NCBI GenBank assembly: GCA_013397935.1
Contig: VZRN01005004.1
Span: forward strand, 170,910-234,909
DNA length: 64,000 nucleotides
Direction of reading: 5' to 3'
Source: Dasyornis broadbenti
Lineage: Eukaryota > Chordata > Aves > Passeriformes > Dasyornithidae
Positions within the stretch are counted from its first letter, which is position 1. Every line of letters begins with the position of its first letter. Below, piece after piece: positions 37,701 to 51,600 of this stretch. The notes under the pieces were generated by a model. That model did no database searches. It was not told where the DNA came from and saw nothing but the letters and a program-made list of their open reading frames with translations. A program made the position numbers and the translations under genes.

Positions 37701-40700
37701 ATTGGCCATGTGTGTATTGGAGCGTCTTAGCAATTACCAAATCTTATGTTAAGTCAGATCAATGGTTTTACACACAATAAAAATCTGGTTTCTGTGTTAG
37801 GGATGTGAATCACACAGATGCAGTTTTAAGTTTAAATTGTATGACCAAACACCATTATGGAAGCTTTATGAAGGAGGAGAAGTAGAAAGGTTGCAATGGG
37901 ATTTAATTGGGAAGGTGTCCAGTGTCTCACTCAGTAGAGTGCTATTTTATCCTCTGGCACGCCTTTGTGTGCCCCACCTCTGCCATTTGCTATGCAACCA
38001 GGATTTAAATAACTGCTGGTGTCTTCTTGCAGTTCTTTTTGTGGCTATTCGAAATGCACAAAATGTTAATAACTAACACTCTAACATAAAACAGGTCCTG
38101 GGGGCTACAGGCAACTCTGCTGGGTGGAGGGCAAGAAATTCCAATAGAACTCATTGTTTTACTCTAGCATTTAACATGCCAAGAATTACTTCTGCAACAG
38201 ACTATACACACCATCACAAAGTGTAAATAAATGAACCCTTTCTTAAGCTATATTTCAGCACTATAAACATCTCGTCTATTAGATGCAGAACTGTAGAAAT
38301 ATTAATAGCTGTAGTATGAGTGAAACATAAAGAAGGCAAATCAGCAAGGCTTTAAGTTGACTCTATCATGTTCTGATTAGTTAAATAAATGCATTTTCGA
38401 AAAAAAGGCTTATTATAGTTCTTCTTGTAAAAGAGACCAAACATGAGGCCCCAGAAGGTCCTCTTCATAGCTTTAGGATTATCTGCTTTGCTGTTGATGA
38501 ATATGCTACTGCTAGTGTGGTGATTTCCTCCCCATGGGCACAGAAACAGCAAAATGTGTTAATACCAAATCATTCATGTCACATTATATCCTTTCCTTAG
38601 CTTCAAGTTGGACATATTTTCCTCAGTATAACAATTCAGGCCAGTGCCCCTGTATTAATGTAGACAGCATCTTTTTCTGACAGGTCTCAGAAAAGCATGT
38701 GGACAGCATACAACTGTTTGAGTGATAATCACTTTGATTGATTTGATCTAATTGATCTTAAATCATGTGAATTAAGAGTAAACATTCAGCTTTTTGAGAT
38801 ACAGGTGCACAGGAGAAATGGGAGACCCTCTTAAAATGCTACTCACCGCAACAGTTTACAAAACACAACAGCAGAGTTCTAGTTGTGATGGTTGAGCTCA
38901 AAATGTGAAAGCGGAGGCTTAAAGTCTAAAAATATGTCTTTTTTCTCTGAAGCTCTAGGTGATCTAACAGAAGATACTACCTTTCCACACAAACTGTGTC
39001 TCACTTATCTGTGGAATGTACAGGCTTCCTCACCCACAGTTTTCCTTCCTGAAAAATGCTAATAGTATTGGAAGATCCATTAAACTCAAAGGTTAGTTCA
39101 CTTGTCATGGAACCAAACATTCCCAGACAGCAGAAGACGAGAAATTGGCAAATAAGTGTTTGAGAGAAGCCAGACAAAAGATACACCACAGGAACAATTC
39201 AGCTTCTGGGAAATCAACTAAGATGACCTTTTCACACAGCAAACACAGTTGTTACCAGTTACAGAAGAAAATGTAGATGGGGAAGCATCATGCACAGGTG
39301 CCTATGTATCTTAGCTCATACTTTTGGGTGTAAAGTACTTTGGACTTCTCTAAGGTACATGAGTGATAATTGGTACCCTTTGAACAAAGAAATAGTGAAC
39401 TGAAAACCACATCCATTATTATGAGGCATTTCATCTTTTGCAAAGCATGATGAAGGCACTTTTTCAGGCTGTAAGAGACCACGATTCAGATCTCAGGCAA
39501 TACCCATGCCAAATGCTGTAGGATATTCTGAGAAGTTATTCTGTTATTTCTAATGTTGGTAGAAATTTGCACTAAATGTTCTAAAAAATATTTAAGCAAA
39601 ACTGTGTCAGAAGCAGACATTGAAGAATAAGCACTTAAAAATACCTGGACAACACTAAGACATGTTCCCAAAGCAGTGGTTCAACTCCTGCTCTGAAATG
39701 GCTGAAATCTGTTTTGAACTGACGTCCCTCATTCCAGGTGGACATCCTAATTAGAGGGTTCTTCACGGAACAGAGAACATAACTTCTTACTCTGGCATAC
39801 CTGTTAAGGAAATGCATCAAGAAATAACAGTTACTGGATTGTTTCAGGAGAACAATCACAACAAAAAAACTGCCCAGTTTCTGTCCAGATCCTGTATCAC
39901 ACAGGTGAACTGAGACAAGAGCTAGTCAAACACCTCATTACTCCTGAAAATACAGAATATGGAAAATGTCTTTGAACAGATGAAACTAGTTGAGAGAACT
40001 ATGAAAACAGGAACATGGCAATGCAACAACAATAATATCATGATTAGCAGAAAATATTTTGACAGCTTTTTCTAATAGATTTTCCTTTTTGCAAGCATGA
40101 TACAGAAAGGTAACACTTAAGGGGTTTTTGGGGGGATATTCTTGTTTGTTATGTGATAAAAGCCTCACTGAATCAAGAATCCCATCCTATGCTTTGATAC
40201 CACAAAAAATGCAATCAGAAATAGCTGTATATTAACTTCAGTGTAGCCTGTTTTCTATAAGTAATATAAGGATTTACAGCATTTTTTCAGCCCCACTTTG
40301 CAAGCTGACTTAAAAGTTACAGAGTATGCAAAATGAGTAATAATGGTGCATTAAATGAAGGGAAAAGAAAATCTGGTATGCTGATCCAAAAATTTCTGGG
40401 CTGCTCAATTGCTGATATGCCTAAAATTCAGTTTTAACTAAATCCGGTTTAACTTATACAAAGAATGTCTACATACACTTCCACTGCATCTACTCCCTTA
40501 AGTATAATTTTTTAAATGTTGGTATTCAACTGAACTTTTTTCAAGGGAAAAGACTAAAAGCACAGGAAGCTGAAGTTTCCAACTTCAGAACAGGTGGAAT
40601 TGCAACCCTGTCCTTATGCTGCCTTGCTGATGATCTCTAGAAAAGCAAAGGCATAAATTAATTTAATCCACATAAAATCTTTTATTTTCTTAAACTTTTC

Positions 40701-40967
40701 CCCCCTCCTTTTTAACCAAATATACTGAAAGAACTACAAATTTCTTTTCACATAAAATGAAATTATTACTTTTGATACAGGTGGAAGACAATACTTACCT
40801 GTAAAGCCACACAAAAAACTTCTAAAGAAGGTAATTTTCCAGGAAAATATGAATCATTCCTTAATCCAGTCACCAACCTTGTTATTCAGCATGCTTTCAA
40901 AATGGTGGTCTAACTTCAGGGACATAGTAAGCTTCAACAACAGATGCACATGTAAATATTCAATCAA

Positions 40968-41075
40968 TTTATTGTAGAAACACTGAAGACACAACATAGT
41001 TTTAACATACTTCCACTGAATAAGCACTAATTTAATCTGAACAACACGTTTATTGTGGAAATGCTGCAGACACAA
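40968..41075 (-). repeat. Tandem duplication carrying two AATAAA signals
   Basis: The plus-strand stretches starting at 40968 and 41049 share TTTATTGT(A/G)GAAA(C/T)(A/G)CTG(A/C)AGACACAA. Each places an AATAAA on the minus strand (40968-40973 and 41049-41054). They lie about 1.5 kb beyond the SLC17A5 stop and may serve as its distal poly(A) sites. Confidence 0.5.
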
Positions 41076-41084
41076 AACAGAGAT

Positions 41085-41456
41085 TTAAATACAGTTTAAA
41101 TCCACCATCAGAGAACATGACACTTCAAGGAGGGCCAAAACAAAATGGCTCTTAAAGCTAAAAAGGAGAGGCAGATGCCATTTCCTAGAAATGAAGGAAG
41201 GTAGGCTCCACTGGAGCAGCTTTAGTACTGGGCTTTTCTTTTGGACTGGTGGTAAATGAAAAACCCAGAGCCCAGTGATTTTTCTTGTTTTACCTAATTG
41301 CTCCAATCCAGGAATCTTTGGCACGGGAATTTTCCTTTGCTTTGTGGCTACAAGATTATTCAGCCATTTGTTCTTAACAAGGCCACTATTTTCATCCACT
41401 TTTAATCCTACTCTCTGGCATTTAAGTGCATGTTGTGCAAAGAATGCTCTTGAGTG
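41085..41456 (-). other. Unrecognised open frame, possible exon or long-3'UTR sequence
   Basis: A minus-strand frame is open for 123 codons from 41456 to a stop at 41085. The first part reads protein-like, with GLKVDENSGLVKNKWLNNL and KIPVPKIPGLEQL, and is followed by a good donor (TTAG|GTAAAA, intron side starting at 41293). The region after that looks like translated non-coding DNA. The acceptor side lacks a clear pyrimidine tract. I do not recognise the family. It may be an exon of an unknown minus-strand gene, an alternative SLC17A5 terminal exon, a decayed retrocopy, or chance within the SLC17A5 3'UTR. Confidence 0.25.
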
Positions 41457-41835
41457 TCAAATTCTATCTTGATATAAGACTAACAGCACCAGGTTAATGC
41501 ACTAGTTCTTTTATACTCTAGTTTTATCTGACTAACAAACAAGGCTGTTAGAGAACTGATTTTCCTCATTATTTGCTACTGGCCTTATTTTATTTCATGT
41601 ACACTGACAAGCTGACAAACATATCTACAGGCAAGAGAAAATAATTCCACTGCATTGATTTAAAGAGGCAAAAATATTAATTGCCAAACTGAAAGTTATT
41701 TTAAGGTAATCATATAAGGTAGTTCACTCTTGTACACTGCCTAGATTTGAACTACTGAGCTGCACTGCTTCTTCTTTGCAGAGATAAATAAAGATGAGGT
41801 CTACTTGAAAAACCTGCACCACAGAGGACAAACGG

Positions 41836-42502
41836 TTTATTCTGTCAGTCCCAATGGTACATTTACTTCTTTGTTGCTGTGTATTAGTTGTGAAACAGGA
41901 TTCATGAAAAAGGGAATGTTTATATATTCAAAACTTGTGCGTAAAAAAGAAGTAAATCACGTGCATTTCTTAGCCATCATTAAAACACTGACAAAATAAA
42001 AGCACGATAAAAGATTGTATAAAACTAGAGCTCTTCTACACTTTTTTAAACAGCAAAAAAACTATCAGTCTCACAATGGAAATCAAAACACTTTTTTGGG
42101 TACAATTCTTTGTATGCCATTCATCTTTACAGTAGTACATAATCACTTTATTTTTCCCTCTCATTTCAGTATCAGCAAACATCTGCCTATACATTAATTC
42201 AGAAAATATTAATTAAAAACTGGAAGGTATTAGAGCCTAGCACACTGATTTAAAATGTCTCTTATCATATATTTGATATCAAGTCCTAGCATGAAATTTC
42301 TATATTTAATCCAAGTAGTTTCTTGTTAGGAAATAGCACACATAGGCTGTCAAATTATTTTCAGTACAAAAAATACAGAGATAAAATAGTTCAACTGAAT
42401 AGCTCTGAAGACTCCTAGGCATCCGCAGGTAAGGCACTTTTCTGGTCGCATAGTTCTAAGCACAACGGGATTCAGCATAGCTTTGGTAATTCAACATCTC
42501 CT
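41836..42502 (-). other. SLC17A5: SLC17A5 3'UTR (extent uncertain)
   Basis: The sequence after the SLC17A5 stop has minus-strand AATAAA matches at 42147-42152 and 41836-41841, and further ones at 41049 and 40968. Which is used cannot be told from sequence alone. Confidence 0.45.
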
Positions 42503-42640
42503 TCAGTTTCTATGCAAATGATATCCACTGACTGCCCAGTCCTGAACTTCTCCACTTGCAAATAATGCAAAGAAAATTGCTCCAAATAGATTAATAGAGG
42601 CAGCAATATAGAAAACCATCTGCCATTCTCCCACAGTATT
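42503..42640 (-). CDS. SLC17A5: SLC17A5 last coding exon
   Basis: Residues 416-460: NTVGEWQMVFYIAASINLFG and the last helix, ending GYHLHRN, then stop TGA at 42503-42505. The acceptor ends TTGACAG. Confidence 0.95.
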   Translation of the reverse strand, partial: NTVGEWQMVFYIAASINLFGAIFFALFASGEVQDWAVSGYHLHRN

Positions 42641-45600
42641 CTGTCAAATGGGGAAAAAAAGAAAAAAGATGCAGTCAATTTGCAGCTTCACACTCAAGAA
42701 AATGTAATTTTAAAATCGATGCTACATGCCTTGCCTATTTAAATGTAAATGCCATTCAGCATGATTTCACAGCAACATAAAAGCATTATAAACATAAAGG
42801 ATGAAATCATTAGTATAGTGAACTCCAGTTTTATAATACAGCTTAAACAGATAGTGTAATGCAGTTCTGATAAGACTGTCTTGATCAGTTTGTCACCCAA
42901 GATGCAGAACCATTGACACAAACACAGAGAAATGCTACTGGTAAGGGAAACACTACCTTGCTTTCAGATCAGATGATCCGAGAGCTGAAATGCCCTGTAC
43001 TGTGCAGTAAGCTGTTCTTAATGACTACTATGTGAACATTCCAGAATCATAAGCCTTTTGGTCCAAACAAGGTAGCTACCTTAACTCAGATTTCAAAAGT
43101 AATCCTCTAAGCTCTGGTATTTAAGAAAGGCCTTAATAAATGTGTAGTAAAGAACTGTGGTTTATTTGCTTTTTGATTTTTTTTTTCTTTTCAAATAAAG
43201 AAATAGTATCTGTAGATGTCTTAAAGCTTTTTTTTTTTAAGTTTCAGATGATGCTGTAAGTAACTTGTAAATGATCTTACTACAAAAACAGAATACCTGA
43301 AGAATGCATTAGTATGGAAGGGAAAAAACTAAACCAAACAAAAATACCCTAAACCAATCAATTTCTTAAGATATATGGAAGAACTAATTTTATTGGAATC
43401 ATGTATTAATGAATATTTTCAGATTATTTTTGGTTAGAGCATGGTGCTAATAATGCCAGAGTCACAGGTTTAATCCTCATATGGGCCATTCACTTAAGAG
43501 CTGGATTCAAAGATCCTTGTGGATCCGTTCCAATTCAGAATATTCTATGATTCAGTGATTTTTAAGAAAATCCTTAGAACGACCTCCAACTCCAAAAATT
43601 CAAGTGTATCACTAAGCTTACTCTTCCCATCTCCCTTTCTTAAAAGATTTTAGAATAATTTATATAGTTCATTGAAAAAATAGTAATCAAAAACTCTTCA
43701 AAAGCCCCAGTGCTTTCCTTTTCCTATCCAAATCATACACCATGTTGGAAGTCAAATCTAACACTAGAATCTAGTTTCTCACTTATCTAACAAATGCTGA
43801 CATTAGAACTCAATACCTCATGTGAGAGCCTAATGAAAAAAAAAAACAAGCAAGAACTTGTTCTAATTTGATAAAAAAATACCACAAATGTCTCATCTAG
43901 TTGGCATTTTATCAGAGTTCTACTGTGATAAAAATATATTCATTTTATTCCTAGACCATATAAGGGGTGAGTCACTAAAATTTTCAAGTCTTACAAAGGT
44001 CTTTGATTTTACCTTTATTTTCCTGATCAGAATCAGAACAATAAGGACTAGGAATTAAGTAATTCACAGCAATGGAACAAAAAGACTTACAGGTGTAACC
44101 CATGTTTTATTTAATGACTGTAGACTTAAGAAGAAAGAATTTCTATTCAACTGAGATAAAAACAGAACAAATGAAAAGAATAATAAACAGACTTACATTA
44201 TGAGTGAGGTTTTTGGCAATAACTGGCCCCACCATTCCTGGGATAGTAGCAAAAGAATTTGTGATCCCAAGGAGAATTCCAGCATACCTGCAAGAGAAGG
44301 TGTTAACTCTGCTTGTCAGGCTTATTAATCATGGAAACAATTTTGCTTAACCTGATCATGTAGGCCTCATCTTGATCACACAAGACAAATTAAAACACAA
44401 ATATTCCAGTGGGAATAACTTACTTCTAACAACAACACTGACAGCTTGGTACATACATTTTAAGGGACATGGTTTAGTGGTGGACTTGGCAGTGTTAGGT
44501 TAATGGCTGGGCATGATGATCTTAAAGATTCTTTTCTACTTAAATGATTCTGTATGTCTCTATTTTTCAGAGGCTAGTTATGGAATTTAACTTAAATTAC
44601 CTATGGCTTTACTCAGATCCATAACCCAAACACACATCCCCTATGCTAAGACACAGCCAAACTGTCTGGAATGGATCCACTGAAGCAGTTAAAGACATGC
44701 TGTATTTCTTCAAGTAGAAAGACAACAAGGAGTATGACAAGGTGATGTTTGACAACAGTAAGAGTTGGTTCAGGTTTCATTGCTAAAAACTTGTTTGCCA
44801 AGAAGGCAATATCAGCAGTGTGGGTGGATATCCCCACTTACACTACAAAATGTATATTCCAAAGAGAGGAGTTCAGAGTGCTGTGGCAGTCAGACCCTTC
44901 AGCTTTCTGTGGGTCAAGGCCAACGGGAAATGGGTCTGACTAAACCAGTTTTGCTGTTCCTACAGCTCCATTCTGAGGCCTCCTGTTCCATGAACATGCT
45001 CTATCACACACAAATGTATGCATATGCACCAGGAGCCATAAAAACTTGCTGGGAAAACCTGGTAACGTGCTTAATATCTCAGTCTCAGCACCTCATCTCT
45101 AAGCAATTCAAGATCTCTCTCACAGGCATGTTGCAATACCGAAAGTTTGAAACTGTACCACAAGTGCAGACTTGTGAGAGAGACTGAAGAGAAATAAGAG
45201 CCAGATGCTCCACAGCAGTTTGACCTTCCAACCACCAGGGCACAGATCCCTGTGTTTCAGATTTTCAAGGTGGATTTTTTGGCTGAAGAATACAAAATAC
45301 TAATAGTTGCAGTTTACCATAGGAGAAAGGAGTCATATACCAGTGATCATTTTAGGCTATTCAGAGTAAAATTATGTCCTCACTGATTTTAACATAACAG
45401 ACATAACATTTTATAACATAACATCTTAGAGAGAAATGCATAGCTTTGAAATTTTATTTACCAAAACTGGAGAATTCAACCATACAGCATTGTTACAAAA
45501 GATTGCAATATGTGTATTCATTCCAGTGGTATTAGAAAAACATGTGGATTTTTTCCTGAGAAAGGAACCAATCATCTAGCCTGCTAGTTGATTTTTTTCT

Positions 45601-48600
45601 TGAAAGTCTACAGTACGTATCAGTTTAAAGCATGGCAATGCTTTAGTTAAAACCTCTTTATTTCTTAAAAACCTAGCATGCAGTCTTCCTATCTTGGAAA
45701 GTGGTTTAGAATTAATAGACCTTTATGAAGCTGAATGTCAAAGTGTAAAAGCTTCCCTTAGGAAAATAAGCATATAATGCAAAACCCCATTTAAAGCCTT
45801 TAAGTAGAACCAAATGCACTTTGTCTTCAACATGTTTAAGCACTACAATACTGCTAACATATACTTTTAAAACTAAACATAGTTTAATAGTGTCTCTGAT
45901 CGCCAAAGGTCTTTGGCAACCAATGGCTGGCTAAATGCCTGTTTATGCTCAGTGTTTCTGACATAGGTTGAATTCTTGATAGTTGCTCGCTGTTTGATAC
46001 AGATAACTGTGATGCCACTCCCTTAGCACAGTGGAGACTCCCATATGAACGGGGAAAGCAAAAAGTGGCATGTCTGTAGAGCAAGACCAATAGTAAGCTG
46101 TTGGTCAGGTTCTTATGGCATAGTGGGGACAACCAATACAAATTAACTTGAAGAGCACTCAAGTAGTGAAATCAAGAGTAAAAAAACATGATTATGTGAA
46201 GTATTTAGTGTATAACAGAGCCACATGAATACTACAAGGGCTCATAGTAACACCAATACTAAAATTTGTAATAATGGAAAGGTACTGATGTAGATTTAAA
46301 GAGCTAAAATATATTTTCCCTAAGAGAACAGTCTTGTCTCCCTCCTGTCCCCAACCCTAAATAAATGTTAGAAACAAAAAAACACATAGCAAATATTGGT
46401 TTTAATTAAGCATCAGTATTTTATTACCTTTTTTCCTGTGAATAATTATTTCTTTGGTGTAATGTAAGCTTTAGTAGTGAAAAGGGACCATTTGCTATTC
46501 TAGGCAGCACACTTTTAACCAATTAAAATAGGCATCTGTGCATTTCAAAACTGCTTTGAATCACTTCTGGTTTTTCTAATATCTTTCAGTAAATTATAAA
46601 AAATAAATATTGAGCTCTGAGTAAACTCTTACAGAGGTTTCCTTCACAATTTTATGCAGACCCTGTTTTTAGATTTCTACAATTATGTCAAGCATTTCCC
46701 TGAAATTCTGCATGTCTGCTGTGATCATTTTATCCAACAAAACTCAGACAAGTTGCAAAAAATTAGGTGTGGGGGAGGGGGAAATACAGTCTTCTTTTTC
46801 TTCTCATCTTAGATGTTTTTTTGCATTTCTGTATCTGAAGAAACTTTTTAATATGACCTTTAATATATAACTTTGTGACACAGATGTGCTCTTTTGCTTC
46901 TCTGTCCCCTTTGGACAGATTTATCCTGAACTAAAGCATGCATATGGTGAATAGAAAATCACTGATTTCAATAAAAAAGCACTCATCCCGACCACGTCAC
47001 CAACAAGGAAAGTTTTCCCACATGCGCAGCCATTCGCCTCTAGAGGCAATGCTGGGCCAAAGTCCCTGAACTACCAGCAAGACACTTACCCCTCTTGCAC
47101 TCAGTGTGCTCCCTTCTGCTTGTCTGAGGGGGAAGAAGAGCTAGAGGAACTTGTCCAGTGTAAATGCAAAGGGAATAAAACCAGGACTTTATTGCGGCAG
47201 GAAGAACAGAGTGGGATTTGGTCAGTGGGATCAGCAGCAGTTAATGTGTGGAACCTAACTATGCCTGCTGACAGGCATCAGCACTGTGTAACATAATTTT
47301 CTTCTTGTGGCTTTTTTTCAACACCTAAAATACTCTGAATACTGTTATAAACAAATTGACTCTTGAAATAAACACATTTGAAATGCAAAATGAAGTATCT
47401 CAAATTAGAAAACACATACAACATCCTAGTTTGGGAAACCTCAGCCATTGCCTACATAGAGAAGTTCCTCGTGTGTCTAAGTCACATTGCAGTTGCATGA
47501 TTTCCTTTTTCCTGTCACAGCTCTGTTGCATTCCATGGACAGGATAAATTGTACTTGCATAACAAGCATCATTTAATACATATTTTGGAAACTAACTGTT
47601 GCACTGCAAAACTCAGCTTGAAACAGAAGTTGTACAACGATCCCATAACACCACAGATGCACTGCTTTAAGTACATTTTCTAAATTTGCAGTTATACGTG
47701 ATTTAAAACAAAGTGCACCACAGAAGCTATTTTTCTTACTTTCGTATTCAATTCAGCAGTACAAGCTGTTTATAGCTGACTCTCCTCTTGCTTGTTACCT
47801 AACCTCACCTGCCAGGATGAACTGGGTTCTCACTATTTCATATCCATTTTTAAGTCAAAAATTGTCCATGATTGTGGACATGATCACCATAATTTCAATT
47901 GCCAAAGCCTGGATACCATCTTCAATTGGAATCTGAGGTCTCCCATATAAGCTGTCTAGATAATCAAAATTTTTTTTAGAGGTCATATTTCTACAAAATG
48001 TTTTTTCCTTCTACACTTACACTTAAATTCTTTTCATTTTACACATTAATACAGAAACACGCTTTTCTTTTGACATAAAGTCATTTGACACGGTTCACAT
48101 CTAAGTGCTACCACAAATAGGTAAATGAATGACGAAGCAAGGTACTTGACTTTTACCGGTGCACTTTTAAAAGAATATACATACATCCACACTCTTTGGG
48201 AAACTGATGGATCTGCCCAAGTCTGAATTTGTAACACACTGGAGAAATTACAGCCTGAAGTCTTAACTTTCCATTCTTGAAAATTATTCATTTAAGAGCA
48301 ATTGTGCATAACTGATCTGTCACTTACAGACAACAGGTCAACTGCTTGTAACAAGATTTAGATTCCAGTGTAAAGAATATTTTTCAAGTGCAACTAATTT
48401 GCCTGTATCACAGTGCTTAAATATAGAAATGTTCATACTAAAGGTTGATAGCTCCTATGGAAAAGTTGAAAACAGTGAAACACTTAACTGTACTGTGCAG
48501 TTCAAAAAACACTGTCCTATTAAGAGCATGAATCAAATGTCACAAAAGTCTATCAAGTCTATAATTACAATCTGTAATTACAGGAATTATATAATTTATT

Positions 48601-51600
48601 ACCGCAGGATCAGAATTGGATTGATTCTAAACTACTGTTTATATCGTATCATCTGCCAAACTTGCACTTTTTGCAAGTACAGTGCTTAATACTGTAAACA
48701 CAAGTAACTGTCAGTGTTTACACTCCATCTCTGTACAGAGATTTGCTCCATAGCTACATTTCCAAGGCCCCCAGCAACACAAAAAGAAAAAAAGGGGGTC
48801 ATAAACATTTCACATGCACTAACAACAGCTTCAGCAATACTTACGAAGGTGCTATGTCCAGATGGTTGATACTGTAGCCTGATGTACAAAATCCTCCCAG
48901 TGTGGTTGATATGGTCACGAACGCAACAGCCAGTGCGTAGTTGCAGCCTATGAATCCAGCTGCTACTAAGAACACCGCAGGTCCAATCATTCCTTTAAGA
49001 CAGAAACCTCAGAATCAATGGACGTTGAACAGGAGAGACACTCGGAGGCTCCAGGCTGGGCATACGTTTTCCATACAACTGCCACCGCCCCCTGCTGTAC
49101 AAACCCGGCACCGCACCGTGCGCGTTACCGTGGGACGGTAAGGGATCAGACATGCTTTGGGGTACAAGGGACCTAAAGATCATCTAGTTCCAACCCTCCT
49201 GCCATGGGCAGGGACACCTTACTCTAGACCACGTTGCTCAAAGCCCTCTCCAACCTGGCCTTAAGCACTTCCAGGGATAGGGCAGCCACAACTTCTCTGA
49301 GCAACCTGTTTCAGTGCCTGACCAACCTCTCAGTAATGAATTTCTTCCTATTATCTAATTCAAATCTACTCTCTTTCAGTTTAAAGCCGTTCTCCCCTGT
49401 TGTATCACTACATGTCCTTGTAAAAAGGAAGAGCAGATGGGCTGCAAAATTGCTGCTGTCTCAGGAAACAGCAACTAGATCAGAAATATTCCACTCTAGC
49501 AGCAAAGAACAAACTACAACTAGATAAAAAAAATTAACAAAAATCAACACATACTGAAAATTGCCTCACAAATTAATTTTATTTATTGGTATAAATAAAC
49601 TGAAGCTATGCTGACACTGTGAACCCTGGGTAAACCCAGGATAGCTGTAGAGATGCTACATCAGGCACTGGAAACAGCTCATCAGCCATCATGAGCTCGT
49701 GCTCACTGCTTCCTATTTGCAGGCAACTATGGTACCCACTTCCCAGCACCAGAGCCCATTCACATGACCCCATCGTGACCTCTGCAAACAGCTCCAAGTA
49801 CATGCCTTTGCTGATGAAGCCAACCTAAGGCCTGCTTTTCCTAAGACAATGTTTCTTCTCCTCAGTTACACGTACATGGGTGTGAGGTGCGTGGCCCTGC
49901 AGTAAACTGAACCACCAAAATACCGTAGGCTTAAGACAAACAAACAAACCACCTGAGAATTACAAGAGCTGCTTTAAAGAAAGCAGTTGAATCAGCTAAA
50001 TTGAGAAGGCAGCAAGGATGACCATACAACAAATGGGCTGCAAGTTTTGTGGATCCTATGCCTAATCTCTCTCTCTTTTTAAAAAATTTCTTTCCCCTGC
50101 CCCTTCTTTTATTCAGCAATCAACTTCTCTTTCCTAAATACAGCCTTTTACTGGTTGGTGTTTATTAAAAACCTGATCTGGCTGATCTGTTGGTGATTTC
50201 ACCTCCCAATAAGTCAAGACCATTTTGGATTCTGTTTGGTCTTCCTACCGTGGTAGCAACTGTGAATTTTTGCAAGTGTATTCCTATTCAGTTTACTCTT
50301 ACGTAAACAGAACACTGAACAACGGAGAGTTGGGAACAGGCTCATGCAAAAAAATATCCTGTCAGTTTGATATACCTTGTTTGATAACGTTTCATTCTGT
50401 CAAGTAATTATCATCCCTCTTATGGTGATTTTACCTGACCATTTGATTGGTTTGCTCATAGTTCAATTATCTTGACCTAAAAAAGGCTTTTGACAATCTC
50501 TTACTGTTCTCTTATCTAATAGGCCTACTCTTCATGGAAAAATATAGGATTTACTCTTGACACAATAATGTACAAATGAAGTTGTTCCTCTCAAGCCATG
50601 CACAACGCTGCCTCATCTCACAGCAGAATGTCAGTCTACTCTCCCAAGCCCTTAAATTTTCCCAAATTGATATCATTATATGTTCTAAGATTATATATTC
50701 CAAGAGATGATACTTGTACCTACCTATTATGGTAAAACATTTGCGAACACAAACAGTGGAGAAGTTCTGTTTTTCCCGTAAATAATCAGCAATTTGCCCA
50801 GATAGAATTATACATAACCAGCAGCCAAAATAAGGTAAGGCAGACAAAAATCCATTCTGTTAAGGAGGTTTAAAAAAGACAGTTAAAACACTGAAATGAC
50901 AAATCAATATGCTGAAAAATTCACTTGTGCTAGGATGTTAACTGAGACTGAAACAGAGGTGTCAATACCATCCATCCACATAATTATTTTTGGTATTACA
51001 TAAAAGACAAACCTAGAGAGGGACAAAACAAAGCATAATAAAGTTACCAATGTGTAAACTTTTCATTGTATGACATAATCCATAACTACCAACACAGACA
51101 GACCAAAAACTCAAAGGTTCATATCAGCAACTGGGTTCAGGAAAAAGAAAACTATAACTGAAGGTATCCTGTGGATATTAACCTGATCATAGAAGCTTCC
51201 GGGATACCAATATTAAGCAGGTTACTAAAGTAAGTGGAAGCTGTAAATATCATTTAAAATTTTGAAACCTATATGGAACCTCTGGGTTTTGTACTGCTGT
51301 TGCATTACATTATTCCTTATCCATCTGCTGAAACATCTGATGCTGGCTGTAAACAGAAACAGAATACAGAACTAGGACTTTCATCACATCTAGGCTGGAC
51401 ATCCAATGATTCCAAAGCAGAGTTATTATTCAGGATCTGACATGACTTACACTGAAGTCACCAGTAATTCCCGTTACTTTAAACAAGTGCTGTTTAGAGA
51501 CTTCTGCCTGATTCTGTATGTTTTTCTGATGAAGGAAAACAAAAGGTACTACTAAAGTGCACACATTTACAGTCTTTCCAAACAATTATGGATAGTTACT

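Larger units (their letters stand above)
21301..40967. other. Intergenic region upstream of EEF1A1, no recognised gene
   Basis: About 20 kb of AT-rich DNA with no exon series I can support on either strand. It contains a tandem duplication (24331-24417), a TA microsatellite (25821-25888), the sequence gap (30882-30941), a poly-A run (31144-31170), and a GC-rich LTR-like block (31190-31720). Short frames are scattered at chance frequency. Confidence 0.65.

Noticed and set aside
43431..43488. tRNA-Ile gene
   Set aside because: The tRNA-like sequence lacks its 5' end, has changes in conserved positions and runs directly into a CR1 tail, so it is a SINE rather than a working tRNA gene.
44765..45187. 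140-codon plus-strand frame
   Set aside because: It is within an SLC17A5 intron on the opposite strand, Cys/Gln/Ser-rich with no motif. I could not link it to any known retrocopy.
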